A model generated the notes under the pieces. It saw only the letters and a list, made by a program, of their open reading frames with translations, had not been told where the DNA came from and did no database searches. From NCBI RefSeq assembly GCF_019635455.1, contig NZ_JAHBZJ010000004.1:1-64000 (forward strand): 64,000 nt of DNA. The letters run 5' to 3'. The DNA comes from Sphingomonas sp. GTDB taxonomy: Bacteria; Pseudomonadota; Alphaproteobacteria; Sphingomonadales; Sphingomonadaceae. Of the stretch, positions 19,149 through 26,809 are shown in pieces. Made by a program: the position numbers and the translations under genes. Positions within the stretch are counted from its first letter, which is position 1. The number at the start of each line of letters is the position of its first letter.

Positions 19149-20245
19149 ACGTTGAAGCGGAACAGCATCACGTCGCCGTCCTGGACGACATATTCCTTCC
19201 CTTCGGACCGCAGCTTGCCATGGTCGCGCGCGCCGGCCTCGCCATTGAACTGCACGTAATCGTCGAACGCGATGGTTTCGGCGCGGATGAAGCCGCGTTC
19301 GAAATCGGTGTGGATTTCTCCCGCCGCCTGCGGTGCCTTGGCCCCGACATGCGTCGTCCAGGCGCGCGCCTCCTTGGGTCCCACGGTAAAGAAGGTCAGC
19401 AGATGGAGCAGGCTGTATCCCGCCCGGATCACACGGGCGAGGCCGGTTTCCTCCAGCCCCAGCTCGGCCAGGAACTCGCCGCGCTCCTCGGCCGGCATCG
19501 TCGCGATTTCCGCCTCGATCGCAGCGGAAACGACCACCGCTTCCGCGCCCTCCGCCTTCGCCTTGTCGAACACGCGCGCCGAATAGGCGTTGCCGTTCGC
19601 GGCATCCTCCTCATTGACGTTGCAGACATAGAGGACCGGCTTGGCGGTGATCAGCTGCGCCTGTTTCAGGACGCGCTCCTCCTCGACATCCTTCGGCTCG
19701 GTCAGCCGCGCGGGCTTGCCCTCGCGCAGCAGGTCGAGCGCCTGGCCCAGCACGCTGGCGGCGATCTTCGCCTCCTTGTCGCCCTGTGCCGCCTTCTTCT
19801 GAAGGTTCGGCACGCGCTTCTCCAGGCTCTCCAGGTCGGACAGCATCAGTTCGGTCTCGACCGTCTCGGCGTCGGCGATCGGATCGACCTTGTTGTCGAC
19901 ATGCTGGATGTCGTCATTCTCGAAACAGCGCAGGACATGGACGATCGCATCGACCTCGCGGATATTACCCAGGAACTGGTTGCCCAGCCCCTCGCCCTTG
20001 CTCGCGCCGCGCACCAGTCCGGCAATATCGACAAAGCCCAGTTGCGTTTCGATGATCTTCCCCGATCCGGCGATCGCGGCCAGCTTGTCCAGTCGCGGGT
20101 CCGGCACCGCGACATTGCCGACATTCGGTTCGATCGTGCAGAACGGATAATTCGCCGCCTGCGCCGCCGCCGTTTCCGTCAGCGCGTTGAAAAGCGTCGA
20201 TTTGCCGACATTCGGCAGGCCGACGATGCCGCAGCGAAACCCCAT
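19145..20245 (-). CDS. ychF: Ribosome-binding ATPase YchF
   Basis: A 366-residue Obg-family P-loop protein. The Walker A GLPNVGKST is at residues ~9-17, the G3-like DIAGLVRGASKGEGLGN follows, and the C-terminal TGS-type domain ends in YVVQDGDVMLFRFNV. YchF prefers ATP over GTP and binds ribosomes; it is involved in stress responses. The start at ATG 20243-20245 is the universal MGFRCGIVGLPN; the long open frame upstream is noncoding. Confidence 0.96.
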   Translation of the reverse strand: MGFRCGIVGLPNVGKSTLFNALTETAAAQAANYPFCTIEPNVGNVAVPDPRLDKLAAIAGSGKIIETQLGFVDIAGLVRGASKGEGLGNQFLGNIREVDAIVHVLRCFENDDIQHVDNKVDPIADAETVETELMLSDLESLEKRVPNLQKKAAQGDKEAKIAASVLGQALDLLREGKPARLTEPKDVEEERVLKQAQLITAKPVLYVCNVNEEDAANGNAYSARVFDKAKAEGAEAVVVSAAIEAEIATMPAEERGEFLAELGLEETGLARVIRAGYSLLHLLTFFTVGPKEARAWTTHVGAKAPQAAGEIHTDFERGFIRAETIAFDDYVQFNGEAGARDHGKLRSEGKEYVVQDGDVMLFRFNV

Positions 20246-20338
20246 TTGACGATCCTTTGAATTTGGTTGCCGCGCCGATAGGGTGTTTGCCGTCAGCTTT
20301 CCAGCCCAGCTTGGGGTTTCCCGCATCGGAGGTGCCAA

Positions 20339-21529
20339 ATGACCTATCGGATCGCACTCGCCGCCGCGCTCGCGTTGACGCTGCCGGTCACCGCCCAGGC
20401 CCAGGTCGCGGCGCCGGGTCCGGCCGTGGCGGCGGATCGCGTCGCCTCGCCCGATCAGGTCGCCGAGGCCGCGCGACAGGCGATGGCCGATACCGGCGCG
20501 AAGGGGTTGGCGATCGCGGTGATCGACAATGGCCGCGTTGCCTCGGTTCAGTCGTTCGGCATCCGCAACGCCGCCGGCGATCCGCTGACGCCTGATACGA
20601 TCATGTACGGCGCGTCGCTGACAAAGGCGCTGTTCGCCTATTATGCGATGACTCTGGTCGATGACGGGCGGCTCGATCTCGATCGGCCGATCGCCGACAT
20701 GCTGCCCCGCCCGCTGCCCGATTACGGCAATCTGGATCGCTACGGGAATTGGGGTGACCTGAAGGATGATCCGCGCTGGCGCCGCATCACCCCGCGCATG
20801 GTGCTCACCCATTCGACGGGTTTCGCCAATTTCGCGTTTCTGGAACCCGATGGAAAGCTGCGCATCCATTTCGATCCGGGCAGCCGCTATGCCTATTCGG
20901 GCGAAGGGATCGAATTGCTGCAATTCGGGATCGAATCGGGGCTGGGCATCGATCTTGGCACCGCGTTGCAGATGCGCGTGTTCGACCCGCTTCACATGCC
21001 GCGTACCAGCCTGATCTGGCGCCCCGCCTATCGTGCCAATCTGGCCGATGGCTGGACGGCGGAAGGGAAGGTCGAACCGCATGACGAGCGCAGCCGCGTG
21101 CGCGCCGCCGGGTCGATGGACACCACGATCCGCGATCTGGCGAATTTCGCCGCAGCGCTGGTGCGCGGGCAGGGGCTGTCACCCGCCGCCCATGCCCAGA
21201 TGCTCCGCCCGACCCTGCCGATCATGACGGCGCAGCAGTTTCCCAGCCTCCTGCCCGACGCGCCGCCGGAAAAGCGGGTGGCGGATCTGGCGGCGGGGCT
21301 GGGCGTGCTCACCTTTGCCGGGCCGCAGGGGCCGGGCTTCTACAAGGGCGGTCACAATGATTCGACCGGCAATACGCTGGTCTGTGTGCAACGGGGACAG
21401 CGCTGCGTGCTGATCCTGGCCAACGATGTCCGTGCGGAGGCGGCGTTCCCGGCGCTGGTGCGCACGATCCTGGGGGAAACGGGCGTCCCCTATCGCTGGG
21501 AATATCCCGAACTGTTCACCGGGAAATAG
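20339..21529 (+). CDS. Secreted serine hydrolase, class C beta-lactamase fold
   Basis: A 396-residue protein with a cleavable signal peptide (ending AQAQ). The active-site Ser-X-X-Lys is Ser93-Leu-Thr-Lys96, and the tyrosine motif is probably YSG in SRYAYSGEG near residue 200. A His-Asn region (KGGHNDSTGN) lies near the C-terminus where KTG usually sits. The family includes esterases, peptidases and beta-lactamase-like proteins; resistance should not be assumed. The ATG at 20339 is used. Confidence 0.85.
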   Translation: MTYRIALAAALALTLPVTAQAQVAAPGPAVAADRVASPDQVAEAARQAMADTGAKGLAIAVIDNGRVASVQSFGIRNAAGDPLTPDTIMYGASLTKALFAYYAMTLVDDGRLDLDRPIADMLPRPLPDYGNLDRYGNWGDLKDDPRWRRITPRMVLTHSTGFANFAFLEPDGKLRIHFDPGSRYAYSGEGIELLQFGIESGLGIDLGTALQMRVFDPLHMPRTSLIWRPAYRANLADGWTAEGKVEPHDERSRVRAAGSMDTTIRDLANFAAALVRGQGLSPAAHAQMLRPTLPIMTAQQFPSLLPDAPPEKRVADLAAGLGVLTFAGPQGPGFYKGGHNDSTGNTLVCVQRGQRCVLILANDVRAEAAFPALVRTILGETGVPYRWEYPELFTGK

Positions 21530-21554
21530 GTACGCGGCCAGACCGGGCGCGGTA

Positions 21555-22157
21555 TCAGGCGCGGTAATTGAAACTGATGCTGATCCGTTCCCCCTTCGCG
21601 GCGTTCGGCATCACCTCGTGCCGCAGCCAGCTTTCCCACAGAAAGATCGTGCCGGGTGCGGGCGGGGCATAGACGAATGTCTGCAAATCCTCCGGCGCGT
21701 CCGCGCGGCGCGGCGGGGCCGCCATCAGCATCGGCAGCCGGGGGTCCTCCAGCTTGAGTGCGCCGGCGCCTTCGGGAACCTCGATATAGATGGTTCCGGA
21801 AACCACGCTGTGCGGGTGGATATGGCCCGAATGCGTCCCTCCGGCCTTCAGCACGTTGACCCACAGGCTGTCGAGCCGCAGCTTGCGCGACAGGTCGAAC
21901 GCGCACGCTTCGGCGAACCGCGCGACATGGCGGTTGAGGTGGCGGACCAGATCGCCGAACCGCGGATCGCGCAGCGGCAGGTCATCGAGCGAGGCATAGG
22001 AGGTATAGCCGCGATAGCCATGGTCGCGCGACCAGGACTGGCCGGCGCGATCCTGTGCGGCCAGATCGCGGCACGCCTCGCCCAGCTCGGCGATCAGCGC
22101 GGCATCGTCCAGCCGGGTTTCGGAAAAGCGCGTCGCGAACAGGGTGCGGATCGTCAT
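21555..22157 (-). CDS. Putative 2-oxoglutarate/Fe(II) oxygenase (TIGR02466-like)
   Basis: A 200-residue protein with a jelly-roll iron-binding signature: GGTHSGHIHPHSVVSGTIY supplies the first His ligands, LRHEVMPN a distal His, and ERISISFNYR the 2-oxoglutarate-binding Arg. This matches small putative 2OG-Fe(II) oxygenases. The substrate is unknown. The ATG complementary to 22155-22157 was selected; the open frame extends 26 codons further without family similarity. Confidence 0.8.
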   Translation of the reverse strand: MTIRTLFATRFSETRLDDAALIAELGEACRDLAAQDRAGQSWSRDHGYRGYTSYASLDDLPLRDPRFGDLVRHLNRHVARFAEACAFDLSRKLRLDSLWVNVLKAGGTHSGHIHPHSVVSGTIYIEVPEGAGALKLEDPRLPMLMAAPPRRADAPEDLQTFVYAPPAPGTIFLWESWLRHEVMPNAAKGERISISFNYRA

Positions 22158-22371
22158 GTCCCGCGCACAGCATGGTGCGCGCCGCTGCGCAAGTCCGCCG
22201 CGTTCGACGGCACGGCGGTCCCCCGATCGCACCATGCCGCAAATGCCGGGCTTTCGTTTCTGCGCCAGCCGCGCTACCGCATTCGTCGATCGGCCGCGGC
22301 GGGCCAGGCATGTTCATCCGCGGTACAGGCGCGGCGCGTCTTGCAGTCGCGTCCGTAACAGGAGTTTTGGT

Positions 22372-23361
22372 ATGATTCGTCGTTCCGTTCTGATCGCCAG
22401 CACCGGCGTGGCGCTGACCGTCGCCGCCTGTGGCGGCGGTGGCTCGTCCAGCCCGACGCCCACCCCGACCGCGACCGCGACGGCGACCCCGACGCCCACC
22501 CCGGCGACCTATTCGACGCTTCCGCTCGCGGCGGCGACCGAATTCTACTCGGTTAGCGCGGCGATGAGCTATACCGGCGATCCGACAGCGGGGCCGGTCA
22601 CGCTCGGCACCGCCGGCACCGACGCCTTCTCGACCCGCGTCCGCCTTGCGTTGCAGAGCACCGCCACCGCGAGCCAGACGACCGAGACGGTGGTGCTTGA
22701 AAATACCGAGGAATCGCGCTTCACCGGCGCCGACCTGGCGACCGCGCCCAGCACGGCGGTGACCGAATATGTCTATCGCGAAAGCTCGACGCCGACGACG
22801 GCGGGCATGTTCAGCCAGCTCGATCTGCTGAACAACACGATCACCGGATCGGTCACGTCGAACACCGCGCTTGCGCTCAGCTATGCCAGCTATGCCGGCT
22901 GGTGGCGCGGCGACAGCACTGCGGGTGCGAAGCGCGTGACCTACTCGACCTTCGGCTATCCGACGGTGCCGACCGACATGCCGACCACCGGCACGGTCAG
23001 CTACACCGTCAACGTCGCGGGACGCAGCATCGTTTCGCCGAGCACGGGGGCGAGCGCCGAGCAGAAGCTGGCCGGCACCGCGACGGTCTCGATCAACTAT
23101 GCCACCGGCCTCGTCACGCTGACGATGAATCTGACGCGCGGCGGCGTCGCCTATGGCAGCTTCAGCGGCACCGGTGCGATCGCGGCGGGCAACAATCAGT
23201 TCACCGGCAGCTTCGGCACCGGCAGCGCCGCGGGCGGCACCTTCCAGGGTCTTGCCTACGGGCCGCAGGCGGCAGAGATCGGCATCACCTTCGCGATCAG
23301 CGGCACGGTGACGGGCGGGGACAGCCGCGCGGTCGGCGTCGTGGTCGGCAAGAAGAGCTGA
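22372..23361 (+). CDS. TbpB-like beta-barrel lipoprotein
   Basis: A 329-residue surface lipoprotein: signal plus lipobox (TVAACG, Cys at ~21), then a Gly/Ser run and a Thr-Pro/Thr-Ala spacer of about 25 residues, then a beta-rich body. The C-terminal part repeats the pattern seen in transferrin-binding-protein-like barrels (NNQFTGSFG, then GTFQGLAYGPQAAEIGITFA, close to the family F-x-G-x-x-Y-G-P-x-A-x-E-x-G motif). Its ligand is unknown; iron or haem binding is not shown. A strong terminator follows the stop. Confidence 0.75.
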   Translation: MIRRSVLIASTGVALTVAACGGGGSSSPTPTPTATATATPTPTPATYSTLPLAAATEFYSVSAAMSYTGDPTAGPVTLGTAGTDAFSTRVRLALQSTATASQTTETVVLENTEESRFTGADLATAPSTAVTEYVYRESSTPTTAGMFSQLDLLNNTITGSVTSNTALALSYASYAGWWRGDSTAGAKRVTYSTFGYPTVPTDMPTTGTVSYTVNVAGRSIVSPSTGASAEQKLAGTATVSINYATGLVTLTMNLTRGGVAYGSFSGTGAIAAGNNQFTGSFGTGSAAGGTFQGLAYGPQAAEIGITFAISGTVTGGDSRAVGVVVGKKS

Positions 23362-23384
23362 TCGCGCGATCCGCGAACCCAAAT

Positions 23385-23415
23385 GGGGCCGGGCGTGCGC
23401 GTCCGGCCCTTTTTT
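23385..23415 (+). terminator. Rho-independent terminator
   Basis: A GGGCCGG stem pairs with CCGGCCC across a ten-base loop and is followed by six T residues, 24 bp after the stop of the TbpB-like lipoprotein gene. This is the clearest intrinsic terminator in the window. Confidence 0.9.
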
Positions 23416-23443
23416 GCTGCGTGGCGTTGGCGGCTCCGTCGGT

Positions 23444-24019
23444 TCAGGGAATCGCCTGTAGCCGCAGCGCAACGTCGCTCATGAATCGCGCATCGTCCCC
23501 CGCCGCGAGCCAGTCCGCCTCCGCCGCGATCGCGCCCAGCAGGTCGGTCAGCGGTTCGATCTCCGCCTTGGCGTAGTTGCCGAGGACATATCCGGTCACC
23601 CGATCCTTATGGCCGGGATGGCCGATGCCGATCCGCACGCGGCGGAATTCGGCGCCGATATGCTGAATCGTGCTGCGGATGCCGTTATGGCCCGCCGCGC
23701 CGCCGCCCTGCTTCACCTTCACCTTGAATGGGGCGAGGTCCAGCTCGTCATACAGGACCGTCACGTCGCCGGGCGACAGCTTGTAGAAATCGAGCGCCGC
23801 GCGCACCGATCGCCCGCTGTCGTTCATGAACGTCGCCGGCTTCAGCATCAGGATCCTGTGCGATCCGATCCGCCCTTCCTGAATCCAGCCCTGGAATTTC
23901 TTCGCGGGCGGCGCAAAGCCATGCACCTCGGCAATGGCATCGATGGCCATGAAGCCGACATTGTGCCGGTGCATCGCATATTGCGGACCCGGATTGCCGA
24001 GCCCCACCCATAGCTGCAT
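23444..24019 (-). CDS. pth: Peptidyl-tRNA hydrolase
   Basis: A 191-residue enzyme that releases peptides from stalled peptidyl-tRNA. Family signatures are LWVGLGNPGPQYAMHRHNVGFMAID with catalytic His at about 20, VLYDELDL with the conserved Asp, and GGGAAGHNGIRS. It follows rplY on the same strand, the usual rplY-pth order. The start is ATG 24017-24019. Confidence 0.96.
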   Translation of the reverse strand: MQLWVGLGNPGPQYAMHRHNVGFMAIDAIAEVHGFAPPAKKFQGWIQEGRIGSHRILMLKPATFMNDSGRSVRAALDFYKLSPGDVTVLYDELDLAPFKVKVKQGGGAAGHNGIRSTIQHIGAEFRRVRIGIGHPGHKDRVTGYVLGNYAKAEIEPLTDLLGAIAAEADWLAAGDDARFMSDVALRLQAIP

Positions 24020-24119
24020 CGTCCATTCCCGTTGGCGGTGCCGGTCGCTTCCCCCTTGGTCCACCCTGTCGGGATCGGATGGATGGTCCTGCGGAGGCAG
24101 TGGGCAGACACCGCGATAC

Positions 24120-24158
24120 AAACAAAATCGCCCCCGCACCCTGCGGCGCGGAGGCGAT
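24120..24158 (-). terminator. Terminator between rplY and pth
   Basis: On the minus strand an 11-bp stem (ATCGCCTCCGC with GCGGGGGCGAT, one wobble pair) is followed by TTTTGTTT, 30 bp after the rplY stop. It may limit read-through into pth or attenuate it. Confidence 0.7.
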
Positions 24159-24187
24159 CTGAATCAACCCGAAAGCGGGTGGCCGGC

Positions 24188-24874
24188 TTATTCGCCGTCC
24201 TTGGCCTCGCCCTCGGCGTCACCGGTTTCGGCGTCGCTTTCGGCAGTCTCGGTCGCTTCGACCTCGGCCGCCGCATCAGCCGCTTCCGCCCCTTCGGACT
24301 TCAGCGCCGACGGGGCGACGACCGTGGCGATGGTGAAATCGCGATCGTCGATCGCGCTTTCCACACCCTTGGGCAGCGTCACCGCCGAGATATGGACCGA
24401 ATCGCCGACTTCGAGGCCCTTGAGCGAGATGCTGATCTCGCTGGGGATCGACGAGGCGTCGCAGACCAGTTCCAGTTCGTGGCGAACGACGTTCAGCACG
24501 CCGCCGATGGTAAGGCCCGGCGAGGCGTCCTCATCCGCGAACACGACCGGCACGTTCACATGCACCTTCGCATGCGCGCCGATACGCAGGAAATCGACAT
24601 GCACCGGGCGGTCGGTGACGACGTCCAGCGCGACGTCCTTCGGCAGGGTGCGGATGGCCTTGCCGTCCACGCCCTCGATCATCACGACCGAATTCATGAA
24701 ATGCCCGGTGTGGAGCATCTTCATCAAGGCCCGCTCATCGACATGAATGCCGATCGGATCCTTCTTGTCGCCGTAGATCACGGCGGGGACGCGGCCTTCG
24801 CGACGCAGCGCACGGGAGGCTCCCTTGCCAACCCGGTCGCGCGTCTCGGCCGACAGCGTAAGCGTGTCGCTCAT
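24188..24874 (-). CDS. rplY: 50S ribosomal protein L25 (Ctc/TL5 type)
   Basis: A 228-residue long-form L25 that binds 5S rRNA. The N-terminal L25 domain covers about residues 1-95 ([28 protein letters not shown]), followed by the beta-rich TL5 domain ([18 protein letters not shown]) and an acidic Ala/Glu tail of ~40 residues, usual in alphaproteobacteria. The start is MSDTLTL at 24872-24874; an ATG four codons earlier is less likely. Confidence 0.94.
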   Translation of the reverse strand: MSDTLTLSAETRDRVGKGASRALRREGRVPAVIYGDKKDPIGIHVDERALMKMLHTGHFMNSVVMIEGVDGKAIRTLPKDVALDVVTDRPVHVDFLRIGAHAKVHVNVPVVFADEDASPGLTIGGVLNVVRHELELVCDASSIPSEISISLKGLEVGDSVHISAVTLPKGVESAIDDRDFTIATVVAPSALKSEGAEAADAAAEVEATETAESDAETGDAEGEAKDGE

Positions 24875-25005
24875 ATGTCGTTCCAATGCGCTAAAGTGGT
24901 TCCAATTCCGCCCAGGCCTCCAGGGATGACCCTGACCGGAAGCGCGCGCCTATAGGGGAGGGGCCGGCGAAAGTAAATCCTTCCGCTGCGCGTGTCGCAC
25001 GCGGT

Positions 25006-25851
25006 TCAGTAGGCGACGCGCTCCACGCGCATGCCGCGTTCCGCCAGCATCGCCTGCACGCTCTGCCGCCCTGCCAGATGACCGGCGCCGATCGCGACGA
25101 ACACGGTGCCGGGCTGGCGCATCCGCCGCGCGATCCATTCGGCGAAGCGGCGGTTGCGGCCGGTGACCAGCGCCTGTGCGATTTCGGGGGAGGCCGCCGC
25201 CTCGCGGTTCATCTCCGCGCCGACGCTCTCCGCGTCGCCGGCGCCCCAGGCCGCGGCAAAGCTCGCCAGCCGCTTGCCGGTATCGGGCAGTTCGCGCACC
25301 GTCGCGTCCAGCATCGCGCTCTGTGCCGCGCCCGACAGGCCGTCGAACAGCCGCAGCTGCCCCTCCGCCGTCTCCAGCGCCGCGACCTTCTTGTCGGCGC
25401 GCTCGGCAGCGTCGTGCAGCCGCGCCTCGACGCCCTCGTCGGCGCCATAGCCCGCCTTGGCCGCCGCCAGCCGCGCCAGCGTCATCGCCGCCAGCCACGG
25501 CTCCATCCTGTCGATCGCGCCGTCGGGCATGCCAAGTTCGCGTGCCGCCCGATCGACCGCCGGGTCGAACGGTGGCCCGCCCCGTGTCCCCAGCCGGCTC
25601 GCCAGTGCGGTGATCGCCGCAGGATCGGGCCGGGCGATCTCCGTCACCACCTCGTCCGACGCGTCGAACGCGTCGCGCACCCCGTCGTTGAACCAGCGCG
25701 TTCCCGGCTTGAGCACATGGACCGTCCCGAACAGGTAAATGGTGGTGTCGGCATCCTTCACCACCCACAGCGCCGGATCGGCGTCCTCGCCGAACAGCGA
25801 ACAGCCCGACAACAGCAGCGCGGCGAGAAGGGACAGGGTTCGCTGGAACAT
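25006..25851 (-). CDS. TraB/GumN family lipoprotein
   Basis: A 281-residue protein with a lipobox (LLLSGCS, Cys at ~17). The family start ALWVVKDADTTIYLFGTVHVL is clear, and the C-terminal VFVAIGAGHLAGRQSVQAML carries the conserved GxxH. TraB/GumN proteins are envelope proteins related to Tiki-type metalloproteases; a role in proteolysis is possible but unproven. It is divergent from glyQ. Confidence 0.85.
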   Translation of the reverse strand: MFQRTLSLLAALLLSGCSLFGEDADPALWVVKDADTTIYLFGTVHVLKPGTRWFNDGVRDAFDASDEVVTEIARPDPAAITALASRLGTRGGPPFDPAVDRAARELGMPDGAIDRMEPWLAAMTLARLAAAKAGYGADEGVEARLHDAAERADKKVAALETAEGQLRLFDGLSGAAQSAMLDATVRELPDTGKRLASFAAAWGAGDAESVGAEMNREAAASPEIAQALVTGRNRRFAEWIARRMRQPGTVFVAIGAGHLAGRQSVQAMLAERGMRVERVAY

Positions 25852-25927
25852 CGCCCCCGGTCAAAGCGCCTCGCCGCGCAAACGTCAACATTGACCCTGC
25901 AAGGCGCTTTCGCCAAAGCCCGGCGCC

Positions 25928-26809
25928 ATGACCACGCCGCTCAGCTTCCAGGCCATGATCCTCCGGCTCCACGATTACTGGAGCCAGCGCGGGTGCCTGA
26001 TCCTTCAGCCCTATGACATGCGCATGGGCGCGGGGACGTTCCACACCGCCACGACGCTGCGCGCGCTCGGCCCGGAGCCGTGGAACGCCGCCTTCGTTCA
26101 GCCGTGCCGCCGCCCGACCGACGGCCGCTATGGCGAAAACCCCAACCGGCTCCAGCATTATTACCAGTATCAGGTGATCCTGAAGCCCAGCCCGCCGGAC
26201 TTGCAGGACCTGTATCTCGGCAGCCTGACCGCGATCGGCATCGATCCGCTCAAACATGACATCCGCTTCGTCGAGGACGACTGGGAATCGCCCACGCTGG
26301 GCGCCTGGGGCCTGGGCTGGGAGGTGTGGTGCGACGGGATGGAGGTGACCCAGTTCACCTATTTCCAACAGATGGGCGGGTTCGATTGCAAGCCGGTGGC
26401 GGGCGAACTGACCTACGGTCTCGAACGCCTCGCCATGTATATCCAGAACCGCGACAGCGTGTACGACTTGGCGTTCAACGATGCGCGCGGCAATCACCCG
26501 GCCTTCACCTATGGTGACGTGTTCCTCGAAAACGAGCGGGAAATGTCGAAATGGAATTTCGAGATTGCGAACACCGACGCGTTGTTCGACCTGTTCAGAA
26601 AGGCGACGGCGGAATGCGAGAACTGCCTGGCGGCCGGCCTGCCCATCCCCGCCTATGAACAGGCGATCGAGGCGAGCCACATCTTCAACCTGCTTCAGGC
26701 GCGGGGCGTGATCTCGGTCGCCGAGCGCCAGGCCTATATCGGCCGCGTCCGCGATCTGGCGAAGGGCAGCTGTGCCGCCTGGATGGACAAGAACGGGTGG
26801 AGCGCGTGA
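25928..26809 (+). CDS. glyQ: Glycyl-tRNA synthetase alpha subunit
   Basis: A 293-residue catalytic subunit of the bacterial alpha2-beta2 enzyme. Strongly conserved segments seen are [20 protein letters not shown] at the N-terminus and [13 protein letters not shown]. Its stop shares one base with the glyS start (TGATG), indicating coupled translation of the two subunits. Confidence 0.97.
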   Translation: MTTPLSFQAMILRLHDYWSQRGCLILQPYDMRMGAGTFHTATTLRALGPEPWNAAFVQPCRRPTDGRYGENPNRLQHYYQYQVILKPSPPDLQDLYLGSLTAIGIDPLKHDIRFVEDDWESPTLGAWGLGWEVWCDGMEVTQFTYFQQMGGFDCKPVAGELTYGLERLAMYIQNRDSVYDLAFNDARGNHPAFTYGDVFLENEREMSKWNFEIANTDALFDLFRKATAECENCLAAGLPIPAYEQAIEASHIFNLLQARGVISVAERQAYIGRVRDLAKGSCAAWMDKNGWSA

